This document shows positions 14,580-23,327 of a stretch of DNA of 27,113 nt, in pieces. A model generated the notes under the pieces. The model saw nothing but the letters and a program-made list of their open reading frames with translations. It made no database searches and was not told the DNA's origin. Location of the stretch: positions 1 through 27,113 of the IMG/VR virus record IMGVR_UViG_3300028883_000119; one strand, given 5' to 3'. Both the position numbers and the translations under genes were made by a program. The DNA is from a virus. Each line of letters starts with the position of its first letter. Position 1 is the first letter of the stretch.

Positions 14580-14863
14580 CGGGCTACCTCGGCCTGTGTC
14601 CGCGGGGCTATACCCTGCGGGAGCTGGGCTGGATGGCCGAGGGGCGGCTGGAGTGGACGGATCGCGCGGCCTGGAATCATACCGCGGCGATCCTGGCGAT
14701 GCTTTACAACGCCAACCGGGGCAAGGGAAGGCCAAAGCGAAAGCCGCAGCAATTCAACCCCTGGAGCAAGCGGCCGGCCGGGCCGCGGCGAAAGCCGAAA
14801 CCGGCCAAAGTGGACGTTTCGGCACTGAAGGTGTTTCTGCCGCCGGGCAGCCGGGAGCGATAG
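14387..14863 (+). CDS. Tail assembly chaperone, -1 frame extension (gpT-like), made by frameshift
   Basis: The -1 frame is open from the slippery site at 14381-14387 to the TAG at 14863, giving a fusion of about 270 residues with the upstream product. The first 50 codons encode a Gly/Ala/Asp-rich linker. The domain that follows, DLWREVYRIAGYLGL then YTLRELGWMAEGR then AWNHTAAILAMLYNANRGK and QFNPW, matches the C-terminal part of many phage tail chaperones. The only in-frame start codon is ATG 14633, and the conserved domain begins about 27 codons before it, so independent initiation would delete half of the domain. No ATG, GTG or TTG codon occurs in this frame between 14387 and 14633. The tape measure ATG follows the TAG directly. 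Confidence 0.75.
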   Translation, partial: PEPPAAAVAGAGRADAHRGGGADPADDEQAGGGGDGAGDRAAGGPDGSGDLSSAADLWREVYRIAGYLGLCPRGYTLRELGWMAEGRLEWTDRAAWNHTAAILAMLYNANRGKGRPKRKPQQFNPWSKRPAGPRRKPKPAKVDVSALKVFLPPGSRER

Positions 14864-16864
14864 ATGGGCGTAAACGGCCGCGATGTACGATCGGGCGGGG
14901 CCTTTGTGGAGCTGTACCTGCGCGATCACCTCAAGCGCGGCCTGGAGCAAGCCAGCAAGCGGCTAAAGGGCTGGGCGGCCGGGGTGGGGATGCTGGGGGC
15001 CAAGATCTCCGCCGCCGGCGCAGCGATCACCGGGCCGATGCTGGCCGCGGTGCGGCAATTCGCCCAACAGGGCGACGCGCTGGACAAGATGAGCAGCCGG
15101 GTAGGGGCCTCGGTGGAGTTTCTATCGGCCCTGGCCCACGCGGCGGCGATCGGCGGCACCGACCTTAGCGCGATGGAGGTGGGGATCCGCCGGCTGCAGC
15201 GGACGGCCTACGATGCCAGCCGCGGACTGACCACCGCGCAGGAGGCCTTTGCCGATTTGGGGATCGAGATCCGCGGCGCGGACGGGCAGTTGAAAAGCAC
15301 TGAGCAGCTATTCATGGAAGCCGCATCGGCGCTGGCCGCGATGGAAAACAACACACACAAAGCGGCCCTGGCCACGGTGATCTTCGGCCGGGCGGGAACC
15401 CAGCTGTTGCCGATGCTGAAGCAGGGCCGGGCCGGCCTGGTGGCGGTGATGAAAGAGGCCGAGGAGCTGGGTATTGTGCTATCGACCGAGGACGCCACCG
15501 CCGCGGCGGAAATGACCGATGCCTGGACGCGGCTGACCTCGGTGCTGCGGATGGCGATCGCCAAGATCGGCGCGGCCCTGGTGCCGATGCTGCTGGACCT
15601 GGCCGATCGGATCAAGCGGCTGATCCGCCCGGTGCTTGATTGGATCGATGGAAACCGCGAGCTGGTGGCCTGGATCTTCAAGCTGGGCGGAGTGCTGAGC
15701 GTGGCCGGGGTGGCCCTGGCGGCGGTGGCCGGGGTGCTGTTCTCCGCGGGCGTGATCCTCGGCACCCTGGCGAAAGCGGTGGGCCTGGTCACGGGTCTGT
15801 TTTCCACGCTGACCTCGGTGGTGGGATTTCTGCTATCCCCGCTGGGGCTGACGCTGGCCGCGGTGGTGGCCCTGGGCGTGGTCCTGGTGAAGTACACCTC
15901 CGCCGGCGCCGCCGCGATGCAATGGCTGGGAGAGGTGATCGGCGGGCTGGCCGAGCGCTTCGGCACCACGTTTAAGGCGATCGGCAAGGCCCTGGCCGCC
16001 GGAGATCTCCGCGCGGCGCTAAAGGTGTTTGTGGCCTATATCACGATGGAGTTTCAGCGGGCCAGAAACGCGGGCTATCAGATCTGGGTGAAGTTTAAGG
16101 ACTGGTTTGTGGGCCTCTGGACCGGGGCAACCTTCGGCCTGGCCCGCCTGCTCAGCGATGCCTGGTATCGCGGGCAAAAGGCCTTTGCCGATGTGGTCAA
16201 TTCCATGCGGGTCATCTGGAATCGGTTTTGTAGCTGGGCGGGCAATGCCTGGGACGGGACGATCAAGGGCGTGGGCAATTTCATGTATCAGGCCCTGGCC
16301 AAAGCGGGCGTGGTGGACCAGTCTGTGGCCGACGCGATGGGGATGATGCTTGATAACGAAATGGATTCTCAGATCCAGGCCCGCACCGATGCGGCGGACG
16401 CGGAGCTGGCAAAGATCTCCGCCGATTGGGACAAGCAGATTGCCGAACTCGACGCGCAGCAGCAAACAGCCCGCGCGGCGCTGGACCAGGACCAGGCCAA
16501 GCGGGACAAGCAGCGAACGGATCAATACGGCCGGGACCTGGCCGACAGCCAGGCGAAGCTGGACCAGGCGGTGGAGGACTGGCAGGCGGCCGCCAGCGAG
16601 GCCAGCGACCAGCCGCAGGAGGCCCCGCGCTCGAGCATGGCGCAGCAGCGGCTGGACCAGGCCCTGCAGGGCCTCGGGGGCGATGTGACCGGCGGTGCCG
16701 GCGAGCGGCTGAAAAGTATCGGGACTTTCTCCGGCCGCCAGGCGGCCCGGCTGGGTTTCCGCGGCCCCGAGGAGCGGACCGCCAGGGCCACCGAGGCCTC
16801 GGCCAAGCAGCTGGCCGAGCTGAACCGAAAAGCCGATCGCAATACGCTGGTTTTCACCTCGTAA
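14864..16864 (+). CDS. Tail tape measure protein
   Basis: The 666-residue protein sets tail length and is ejected with the DNA. It has a helical N-terminus (LRDHLKRGLEQASKRLKGWAAG), then the family region with ALDKMSSRVGASVEFLSALAHAAA, a phage tape measure domain segment LKSTEQLFMEAASALAAM and ATVIFGRAGTQLLPML. Residues 265-345 hold several hydrophobic segments rich in Gly, Ala, Val and Leu that could cross the membrane at ejection. The region 500-580 is charged coiled coil (ADWDKQIAELDAQQQ and neighbours). The tail length predicted from 666 residues at about 1.5 angstrom per residue is about 100 nm, a short siphovirus tail. It starts directly after the chaperone stop. Confidence 0.92.
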   Translation: MGVNGRDVRSGGAFVELYLRDHLKRGLEQASKRLKGWAAGVGMLGAKISAAGAAITGPMLAAVRQFAQQGDALDKMSSRVGASVEFLSALAHAAAIGGTDLSAMEVGIRRLQRTAYDASRGLTTAQEAFADLGIEIRGADGQLKSTEQLFMEAASALAAMENNTHKAALATVIFGRAGTQLLPMLKQGRAGLVAVMKEAEELGIVLSTEDATAAAEMTDAWTRLTSVLRMAIAKIGAALVPMLLDLADRIKRLIRPVLDWIDGNRELVAWIFKLGGVLSVAGVALAAVAGVLFSAGVILGTLAKAVGLVTGLFSTLTSVVGFLLSPLGLTLAAVVALGVVLVKYTSAGAAAMQWLGEVIGGLAERFGTTFKAIGKALAAGDLRAALKVFVAYITMEFQRARNAGYQIWVKFKDWFVGLWTGATFGLARLLSDAWYRGQKAFADVVNSMRVIWNRFCSWAGNAWDGTIKGVGNFMYQALAKAGVVDQSVADAMGMMLDNEMDSQIQARTDAADAELAKISADWDKQIAELDAQQQTARAALDQDQAKRDKQRTDQYGRDLADSQAKLDQAVEDWQAAASEASDQPQEAPRSSMAQQRLDQALQGLGGDVTGGAGERLKSIGTFSGRQAARLGFRGPEERTARATEASAKQLAELNRKADRNTLVFTS

Positions 16865-16874
16865 GGAAGAAACA

Positions 16875-19550
16875 ATGGCGGTTCACTTTCACAGCGATTT
16901 CTCTACCGCCACGGTAAGTGGATCCGCGGTGGCCGCGGACCAGGTGGGGAACTACCTTTACAGCGCGGGGTTTAGTTCGGGCCTGGCAATTTCCGACTTT
17001 ACCCTTCGGCTGGCTGGCGATGTTTCTGGCGGGGTGGCGCCGATCTATGTTGCCAGCGATACCGGCGGGACCGCGGACCTGCAACCGATCGCCGCGGGCA
17101 TGTGTTTGCGGGGAGTGTTTTATGCCTCCGCCGACAATCGCACGTTTCAGTTTGGCCTGGCCTCCGCGGTGGCCACACCTACCTGGGCCGGCGCGCGGTT
17201 CTACCTTTACGGCCTGGATGCTTCGGCAGTCCCTGGCGCAGGTAAAGCCGAGCATGGAATGTCGATTTTTGAGGGGGCAAGCACTAGCCTGGTAAACCTA
17301 AACCAGGTATTTGGGACCTGGCTGCATCAAGCAGCCTTTCCGGCCGGGTACGATTGCCGGATTCCCATTGAGCTGGCGATTTATATTCGGTCCGCCACCG
17401 AAACCACAAGCGAATGGGAATTTTGGGTTCGCGCGCCGAGCTGGTTTAGAGGCCGCGCCGGCGAGAGCTGGGTGTGTGTATGGAAGTATTCGGCCAGCGT
17501 GGGGACTTCAACAAACGTCACACCATTTATCCGTGCGCAATCTTCTGCACTCCCCTGCCTGAGCGTTTGGTGGGACGGGGCCGGCGCCGGCGAGGTGGAG
17601 GTAACCTCCGCCGGCCAGCTGAAGCTATACGAGGGCGGCGGGCTGGCCTACACGCTGACGCTGAGCGATTACACCTACGTTTACCAGCTATACAACGCAA
17701 TTGTGGGCAACGCAAACTGGCGGGCGGAACTATGCGGCCTATCAATGGCGGATCCAGAAACCTTAGACGTTAAGACGAAGGCCACCTGTACCGGCTGGAG
17801 CGATCGGGAATTTCTGCCGCGCAACGGGGATTTCGGCTGCAAGGAACTCTATTGGGCCAGCGGCGGCTACGATCCTGCCGACTGCACCGGGCACCGAACG
17901 ATCTACTGCACGGCCGATTACTGGGACGATGAGGGCGAGGTGCAAACGCAAGGCCTTGATTATGTGGCCTCGGATGATCGGATGCTGGCACTGTTTCTCC
18001 GCGGTGCCGAAAACGTGAGCGAACTGTATAAGGCGGAGATCCTGCTATACCAATCGACCGACAGCGGGCGGAAAGTCTGGAGCGAAATACAACGGGCGGG
18101 CGGATCTTTGCTGCCAACGGACGGAACCGATCTGGGCTACTTCGGCGCCTCGATGATTGCCAGCGGCGATCTGCTGGCGGTGATGGGCGGCAAGGCCTAC
18201 CGCACCGGCGGCCCGATCTCGGGCGCCGCGGACCGGCTGCCGGCGGTGACGGTTTCCGATGATGGTGGGGCGACCTGGACCGAGCCGGCGGACCTTTATT
18301 CGGTCCTGCCGGCTGCATTGAAGGAAACCGCCCCAACCAAGACGGGTTGCGTGATCGTGCGTCCTGGCCTGCGCATGGCCTCGGGGCGCTGGGTGTTTCC
18401 GTTTCACACCGATACGCTTAAATATGGTTTGCTGTGGTCAGATGCGAGCACCGGCGCGGCCCTGGCCTCGGTGGACAATTGGAACTGCACGGCGGTCAGT
18501 TTGGGAGGGAATAATTGGGCCGAGCAATCCGCGGTGGAGGAATCCGCCGGTGTGCTAACGGTTTACCTCCGCGACCAGGTGGGCCACCGCCACGGCGTGT
18601 TTTACACGATCGAGGCGAACGGCAACGGCTGGGAATCACCTTCGGCACTGACCGAGGCGGACGGCGCCAGCGGGCGGCCGCTGGCCAAGTTTGGGCATGT
18701 TCCGCCGCTGTTGTTGCGGCACCGAAGCTATACCTATCTGATCGCACCGGACCAGCTGGCCTATGCCGCGGCCGACTTTCGGCGCGGTTTCGACTGCCTT
18801 CGCGCGGCGGATGCCGCCGGCGGCGATGCCTGGACCGAATACCGCGCCAAGCAGATCTGGCGGGCTACATCCGGCCACCATACATATCCTTGCGCCGCGG
18901 TGGTGGACGATCAGCTGAGCCTGATCTGGTATCACCACCGCGCGCTGGTAGGGTATTGGCAAGATCCCCGATTCTTCGCCACAAACTACCCTGCAGCCGC
19001 CAACGTGCGCAGCGGCACGGCCTACGGCGACGGATCCACCGGGACCTTGGACCTGCCGGCGGTTTCCGATGTGCGCCAGGCGGTATCATTCGACGGGGAA
19101 ACCAAAACGGGGACCCTGGCCCTGGCGGACGCGGACGAAATTCAGCTGCAATCTATTACGCTGGCGCCACTATCGGCCAGCGTGATTCGCAGCGGACGGG
19201 TCGCGCAAACGGATCTGATTGCCTATCAATACGCGGCGATCGGCCAGCCGGAGGCCCTGCTGCTGGCCTACACCGACGCGGACGGCGAGGCGGTGGACCT
19301 CAGCGGAAAGTCCCTGGCAATGTGCTTTGCGGCGGCGGCCACGCCAGCAACGCTGGCATTTAAGTTGACCACCGCAGACGGTGAACTGACGATCGGCGGC
19401 GCGGAGGGAAACAACATTTTGATACAAGAGAACAGCGACGGAAACACCGACACCGCGGGCGTATATCACTGGGTGCTGAGGGACCTTAGCACCGATGGTG
19501 CTTTGCTGGAGGGGACCCTGCAAGTAATCCCCGCGCCGGACGCTAGCTAA
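16875..19550 (+). CDS. Sialidase-like (Asp-box) tail tip / receptor-processing protein
   Basis: The 891-residue protein directly follows the tape measure, where distal tail proteins lie. An N-terminal third is beta-rich, like a jelly-roll or carbohydrate-binding module. The middle third has a clear Asp-box, TVSDDGGATWTEP near residue 460, and a weaker copy, LLWSDASTG. The segment between EQSAVEESAGVLTVYLRDQ and FYTIEANGNGWESPSAL, near residues 555-590, follows the sialidase rhythm in which a glutamate and an arginine lie one blade before the next box. The protein could therefore bind or hydrolyse an acidic surface sugar. The last 120 residues contain LLAYTDADGEAVDLSGKSLAMCF, similar to the N-terminal domain of BppU-type baseplate proteins, and may provide docking. 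Enzymatic activity is unproven. Confidence 0.7.
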   Translation: MAVHFHSDFSTATVSGSAVAADQVGNYLYSAGFSSGLAISDFTLRLAGDVSGGVAPIYVASDTGGTADLQPIAAGMCLRGVFYASADNRTFQFGLASAVATPTWAGARFYLYGLDASAVPGAGKAEHGMSIFEGASTSLVNLNQVFGTWLHQAAFPAGYDCRIPIELAIYIRSATETTSEWEFWVRAPSWFRGRAGESWVCVWKYSASVGTSTNVTPFIRAQSSALPCLSVWWDGAGAGEVEVTSAGQLKLYEGGGLAYTLTLSDYTYVYQLYNAIVGNANWRAELCGLSMADPETLDVKTKATCTGWSDREFLPRNGDFGCKELYWASGGYDPADCTGHRTIYCTADYWDDEGEVQTQGLDYVASDDRMLALFLRGAENVSELYKAEILLYQSTDSGRKVWSEIQRAGGSLLPTDGTDLGYFGASMIASGDLLAVMGGKAYRTGGPISGAADRLPAVTVSDDGGATWTEPADLYSVLPAALKETAPTKTGCVIVRPGLRMASGRWVFPFHTDTLKYGLLWSDASTGAALASVDNWNCTAVSLGGNNWAEQSAVEESAGVLTVYLRDQVGHRHGVFYTIEANGNGWESPSALTEADGASGRPLAKFGHVPPLLLRHRSYTYLIAPDQLAYAAADFRRGFDCLRAADAAGGDAWTEYRAKQIWRATSGHHTYPCAAVVDDQLSLIWYHHRALVGYWQDPRFFATNYPAAANVRSGTAYGDGSTGTLDLPAVSDVRQAVSFDGETKTGTLALADADEIQLQSITLAPLSASVIRSGRVAQTDLIAYQYAAIGQPEALLLAYTDADGEAVDLSGKSLAMCFAAAATPATLAFKLTTADGELTIGGAEGNNILIQENSDGNTDTAGVYHWVLRDLSTDGALLEGTLQVIPAPDAS

Positions 19551-19562
19551 AAGGGGAAAAGC

Positions 19563-20300
19563 ATGAGCTGGGTAGGCGACGGGTCGCAATACGTTGCAAT
19601 GATCCTAACCGGGCAAAGCGCGTTTGATCTGCCTGGCGATGCCTGGTCTTTGTTCGGATGGGCCAAAAACGGATCCATGACCGCAAACGCGCAATATCAC
19701 CTGCTGAATATCAATGGCTATAGCAGCCCGAACCTGGCAATCCGGATTTACGGCACCGGCCACGCCAGCAATGGAAAAATCAATTTTTATTCGAGGGACG
19801 CAACCGCGAAAACCTTTACCGCCACAACGGCGGCGAGCATTATCGCAACCAAGCCGGGCTGGTATCATATCGCCGCTGTGCGATCCGGCGCCACGTTGAC
19901 GCTATACATAGATGGGGCCTCTTCGGCCAGTAGTGTAAACGGAGATGTTGCCGCCGCAACGATGGCAGACCGCGGCTGCGAGTGGTTTAAGCGGGTATCG
20001 TCCGCCGAACAATTTATCGGCAGCCTTAGCCATTGGGGATTTTCTAAAGCGGCGCTGACCGCGCCGCAACTGGCCGACCTGCAAACCAAGCGGCCGGACA
20101 AGGTGGCCGGGCTAAGCCTGGCCTGGTATTGTCCGATGGATTCTTACACGGAATCGATCGTGCCGCTGACGCTGACAAACAACGGCACCACTATCAGTGG
20201 CGACGGGCCGGCCTTTGCGGTAGATGATCCGCGGGCCACGCGCTACGGCCAGCCGCTGCGAAGAAGCTACCGGCCGCCGATGGTGGCCACGCCAATTTAA
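19563..20300 (+). CDS. LamG / concanavalin-like domain virion protein
   Basis: The 245-residue protein is predicted to be a single beta-sandwich of the laminin-G/concanavalin A-like type. Supporting segments are FDLPGDAWSLFGWAKNG near the start, GWYHIAAVRSGATLTLYIDGA around residues 99-119 (the classic 'W.hia.v..g..l.lYvDG' core), and FIGSLSHWGFSKAALTAPQLADL near 155-177, which matches the 'G.i..v.iy..aLs..ei..l' ending. Such domains bind glycans and are common in tail fibres and tail-tip decorations. It sits 12 bases downstream of the sialidase-like gene, so both probably act on the same surface structure. A start with AAAAGGGGAAAAG upstream is used. Confidence 0.82.
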   Translation: MSWVGDGSQYVAMILTGQSAFDLPGDAWSLFGWAKNGSMTANAQYHLLNINGYSSPNLAIRIYGTGHASNGKINFYSRDATAKTFTATTAASIIATKPGWYHIAAVRSGATLTLYIDGASSASSVNGDVAAATMADRGCEWFKRVSSAEQFIGSLSHWGFSKAALTAPQLADLQTKRPDKVAGLSLAWYCPMDSYTESIVPLTLTNNGTTISGDGPAFAVDDPRATRYGQPLRRSYRPPMVATPI

Positions 20301-20318
20301 AGAGCAAGGGAGCAAACT

Positions 20319-20630
20319 ATGGCAACGGCAACCGGCCGAACGGCGGTATCTGATCGGTCCCTGTATCCGCTGGGGGTGGAAACGATCACAGGACTGAGCA
20401 GCGCAAAGGGCCTGACCGTACCGACGGGCGCGGTTTACGCGCTGATTGCGGTGGAAACGAAGGCGATTCGGTGGAGGGACGATGGGACCAACCCTACGGC
20501 AGCAACGGGGATGCCGCAAGCGGCCGATACGGAACGCCTATACACGGGGGACCTTTCCGCGATCAAACTAATTGAGCAATCGGCCTCCGCCGCGGTGACG
20601 GTGGCCTATTACGGGGTGGGCCAGAGCTGA
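20319..20630 (+). CDS. Small uncharacterised virion-type protein
   Basis: The 103-residue protein is not recognised as a named family. It is predicted beta-rich with strands around VYALIAVETKAIRWRDDG (residues 41-58) and AIKLIEQSASAAVTVAYYGVG near the C-terminus, and it lacks cysteines, membrane segments and catalytic motifs. The layout of two sheets with a DDGTxPT turn between them looks like small phage head or tail decoration proteins that report a value 'x(a)vrwrdDGtaPTa..G' in their sequences. It follows the LamG-like gene by 18 bases, with AAGGGAGC upstream as a ribosome binding site, and precedes a run of unknown structural genes. A role in the virion is inferred from context. Confidence 0.6.
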   Translation: MATATGRTAVSDRSLYPLGVETITGLSSAKGLTVPTGAVYALIAVETKAIRWRDDGTNPTAATGMPQAADTERLYTGDLSAIKLIEQSASAAVTVAYYGVGQS

Positions 20631-20668
20631 TTAGATAACCTCAGTTTGCCAACTAAGGCGGCGAGCCA

Positions 20669-21463
20669 ATGGCGATTACGGTTACCGAAAAGTGGGAAAG
20701 CCGCGCGAGCACCGAGGGCAAGAACCCTACGGTGGATTTGGTGGCGATTGTGGAGGGCACGGACGACGATCTGGCGGCAAAGGCGGCCCTGGCCGCCTGG
20801 CTGCCCGATCGATACGACGGCCTGGCCCTGGCCGATTACAAGCTGCAACGGATCGGCCAGGAGGAGTGGCTGGGAACCGGCCTTTACGATCGCCTCGAGC
20901 ACCAGGAGGTGGGCGATAGTACCTACAATTTTGAGACTGGCGGCGGCACCGAGCACATAACCCAGAGCCTGGAAACGGTGGGGACGTATGCGGCCGCCGG
21001 GGAAACCGCGCCGGCCTTCGGCGGGGCAATTGGCGTGAACGGCCAGGGCGAGGTGGAGGGTGTGGATATACACGCGGCCCAATTCTCGTTTTCCGAAACC
21101 CACATCATTGACGCGGATACGGTGACCGAGGCCTATATCAACGGGTTGTTCGATACCACCGACAAGGTAAACGCGGTCCCGTTTCGAGGGATGGCCGCCG
21201 GCCAGGTGCTTTTCCTGGGGGCCACCGGCAGCAAGCGATCGGAGGAAGATTGGGAGATCACCTTTAAATTTGCCTGCAGCCCCAACGCGCGCAACCTGGT
21301 GATCGGCGGGATCACCGGAATTGATAAAGACGGCTGGGACTATCTTTGGGTCTATTACCGCGAGGCCGAGGACGCCGAGGCCAGCCGGGTGATTCCGCAG
21401 CCAATCGCGGTCTATGTCGAGCGGGTCTACTACCGGGCGCCGTTTACGGCCCTGGGGATCTGA
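20669..21463 (+). CDS. Uncharacterised virion-associated protein
   Basis: The 264-residue protein has no recognised catalytic motif, cysteine cluster or membrane segment. Features are an N-terminal beta strand MAITVTEKW, a VDLVAIVEGTDDDLAAKAALAAWLP segment, a GGGTEHITQSLETVGTY segment near residue 90-106, a region with DIHAAQFSFSETHIIDADTVT that begins the C-terminal half, and a strand/turn pattern around DKDGWDYLWVYYREAEDA. I recall proteins of this kind in prophage-like regions of Planctomycetota, but I cannot confirm it without a search. It follows the tail-tip genes and precedes four unknown genes read in the same direction, so a virion or tail-tip role is the simplest reading. Confidence in coding is high, in function low. 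Confidence 0.7.
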   Translation: MAITVTEKWESRASTEGKNPTVDLVAIVEGTDDDLAAKAALAAWLPDRYDGLALADYKLQRIGQEEWLGTGLYDRLEHQEVGDSTYNFETGGGTEHITQSLETVGTYAAAGETAPAFGGAIGVNGQGEVEGVDIHAAQFSFSETHIIDADTVTEAYINGLFDTTDKVNAVPFRGMAAGQVLFLGATGSKRSEEDWEITFKFACSPNARNLVIGGITGIDKDGWDYLWVYYREAEDAEASRVIPQPIAVYVERVYYRAPFTALGI

Positions 21464-21488
21464 GCACAAGCCAGCGGAGGATCGATAA

Positions 21489-22007
21489 GTGGCAACTAAC
21501 AGGATCGAGGGGGATCTGTACGTCAGCGGGACTGTGACCCCCAAGCTATTCACCCCGCCCGATGGATCGATCGATAATGACGCGATCGCCTCGGGCGATC
21601 CGATCGACGCGGACAAACTCAGCAACCGCCACGCGCAGAGCTATTTTCAGGCGGACGGGTCCGACGTGGCCGCGGCGATCGTGCCGATCGCGGTGATCCG
21701 CGGGACTACCGGCACGCTGAAATCGATCGAGGTTTCTTGCGTGGATGCCCCCAGCGGCGGCGATAAGGCCTTTACGGTGGATCTGCTGGTGGCCGACGAA
21801 ACCACCCCCACCCCCGCCTCGGTGCTTTCGGCGCCGGTGAGCTACAGCAGCACGCAATCGGACTGTGAGGTGGAGGCCGGCACGATCACCAGCGCGGACC
21901 TGGAGGTGGGCGATACGCTGCTGGTCCAGGTTGCCGTTTCGGGAAGTACCGGCACCCAGGGCCAGGGCCTGGTGGTCACGGTTACCTGGGACGAAACCCC
22001 AACCTAA
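21489..22007 (+). CDS. Uncharacterised beta-rich phage structural protein
   Basis: The 172-residue protein begins at GTG 21489, with GGAGGA at 21475-21480 as ribosome binding site. The N-terminal NRIEGDLYVSGTVTPKLFTPPDG is like the trimerising or collar segments seen at the start of short tail-fibre-type proteins, followed by SIDNDAIASGDPIDADKLSN, a helical linker. The rest is a predicted beta-sandwich with alternating Val/Thr/Ala, including VIRGTTGTLKSIEVS and ITSADLEVGDTLLVQVAVSGSTGTQGQGLVVTVTWDE. No catalytic residues are evident. It resembles, from memory, a family that is common in planctomycete phage-like islands. It lies in the unknown structural block between the tail tip and the attachment region. 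Confidence 0.68.
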   Translation: MATNRIEGDLYVSGTVTPKLFTPPDGSIDNDAIASGDPIDADKLSNRHAQSYFQADGSDVAAAIVPIAVIRGTTGTLKSIEVSCVDAPSGGDKAFTVDLLVADETTPTPASVLSAPVSYSSTQSDCEVEAGTITSADLEVGDTLLVQVAVSGSTGTQGQGLVVTVTWDETPT

Positions 22008-22025
22008 GCCGCGCGAGGTGGCCGG

Positions 22026-22772
22026 ATGCCCGGCGATCCTTTGAAACGGGTGCAGGCGGGCAATCCGCTGCGGATCTCCGCCCGCACCTTTAACACGATG
22101 ATCGACGCCACCGAGGCCTGGCTGGCCAGCAGCCGGCCGCGGGCGCGATCTCAGCCCCGGCAGCTGCACCGGCAGCGGGAGCTGGTGCGGATCCGCAACG
22201 ATGGGGCCGCCTGCCCGCGGTGCGGGGTGCTGGGGATCACCGGCTGGATCTTCGGCCCCGACGATAACCTGGCGGAGTTTCTCGGCCAGCCGATGCTGAC
22301 CGGCGCCGAGCCGGCGGAGGCGGATCACAGCGGCAGATTTGCGGTCACCCTGGAGCCGATCGCCGCGGGAAAGATCGGCCTGGCGGTCCTTTCCGGCCTG
22401 GCCGCGGTCCAGATCAACATGGCGGAGGATTGGCACACCTTTGCGGACGTGACCGCCGCGGACAATACCCAATTGATCTCCCTGCCCTGCGGGCCGGCCA
22501 CGATCCTGGCCACCAACGCCACCAGCGGCACTACCTGGGGCCTGGTCCGGCTGGGGTCCCCGGGCGGGCAACACGAATATTTGGCCACGCTGGACGAGGA
22601 TTTGGATTATCAGGATTCCGCCTCGGCCAGCTGCGACACCGGCGGCGGATCGATCACGGTCTATGATGCCTTTCTGGGATCGGGCGAAACCGTGGCCGCC
22701 GACAGTCAGATCATTGCCACCTGGTTTGCCGATGAGCGGAAGTGGTACGCAACGGCCGCGCCGTGCAGCTAA
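22026..22772 (+). CDS. Uncharacterised virion-block protein with CPRCG motif
   Basis: The 248-residue protein has an Arg-rich N-terminal helix region (residues 10-60), a single CPRCG knuckle near residue 61 that could bind half of a zinc site or form a disulphide, and a C-terminal beta-rich region with EAGK-like and DVTAADNTQLISLPCGPATILATNATSGTTWGLVRLG segments. The N-terminus includes RISARTFNTMIDATEAWLAS, a helix with conserved-looking aromatic and Asp residues, which resembles the start of other phage structural proteins that follow tail-tip genes. The start has GAGGTGG upstream at 22014-22020. I do not recognise a known family. The gene continues the tightly spaced structural block. Confidence 0.65.
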   Translation: MPGDPLKRVQAGNPLRISARTFNTMIDATEAWLASSRPRARSQPRQLHRQRELVRIRNDGAACPRCGVLGITGWIFGPDDNLAEFLGQPMLTGAEPAEADHSGRFAVTLEPIAAGKIGLAVLSGLAAVQINMAEDWHTFADVTAADNTQLISLPCGPATILATNATSGTTWGLVRLGSPGGQHEYLATLDEDLDYQDSASASCDTGGGSITVYDAFLGSGETVAADSQIIATWFADERKWYATAAPCS

Positions 22773-22790
22773 GCGGAGGTTTTTTCAAAC

Positions 22791-23327
22791 GTGATCGATC
22801 GCCGCGGCCTGCTGTTGCAGAAACCAAGCTACCCGATGCCAGGCCTGTGGCTGCCGCGGACACAGCTGGCGGCCCCCTGGCGGTTTCTGCCCTGCCAGGA
22901 CTGCTGCACCGAGCCGCATAGCTGCCCCTGCACCGGCGATCTCCCCACCGAGGTTTATTTGACCCTCGGGGGTTTCGGCAACGCCAGCTGCAGCGATTGC
23001 GGCGACTACAACACCACCCACGTCTTGGCGCAGGGCACCCCGGGCGGCTGCACCTACTCCGCGGCGATGCCCTGCAATTGCCTGATGGTTTTTGTCTACA
23101 CCACCAGCGGATCGGATTACTGGTGGTATGTCACCCTGTATTCCACGGACTATTGCATGGGCATTCACCCCGAGGTGAGGTGGCGAAGGAATTGGGGGAC
23201 CAGTCCGCCGAGCTGCACCGGCACCGATCTTAACATTCCCTGGGTATCCGGATCGGCGCTGGTGTGCGTGTCGAACCTTTGCACCTTCAGCGGGACCCCG
23301 ACCTGCCTGTTTACGGCCGCGGCATGA
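22791..23327 (+). CDS. Cysteine-rich uncharacterised virion-block protein
   Basis: This 178-residue protein carries 15 cysteines, far more than any other protein in the window except its downstream neighbour. They occur in clusters: CQDCC, SCPC, CSDC, GGCTY, PCNC and CVSNLC. The spacing does not fit a standard zinc ribbon, and the many Gly, Thr, Ser and Tyr residues suggest a secreted-type or disulphide-rich beta structure, perhaps at the exposed tail tip. No signal peptide is clear. The GTG start at 22791 follows GGAGG at 22774-22779 with an unusually long T-rich spacer of about 12 bases; ATG 22836 is an alternative. It ends in ATGA, overlapping the next gene. Confidence 0.62.
   Translation: MIDRRGLLLQKPSYPMPGLWLPRTQLAAPWRFLPCQDCCTEPHSCPCTGDLPTEVYLTLGGFGNASCSDCGDYNTTHVLAQGTPGGCTYSAAMPCNCLMVFVYTTSGSDYWWYVTLYSTDYCMGIHPEVRWRRNWGTSPPSCTGTDLNIPWVSGSALVCVSNLCTFSGTPTCLFTAAA

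Noticed and set aside
14633-14863. Independent 76-residue gene starting at ATG 14633
   Set aside because: The recognisable domain extends about 27 codons upstream of this ATG in the same frame and a correct slippery site lies upstream, so frameshift expression is more likely.
17280-17286. GCACTAG copy inside the sialidase-like gene
   Set aside because: It is isolated in coding sequence with no companion arm, so it is probably chance and not part of the attachment-site cluster.
23264-23323. Longer start for the cysteine-rich gene at 23324
   Set aside because: It would overlap the preceding gene by more than 60 bases; the ATGA overlap at 23324 is the usual coupling in this operon.
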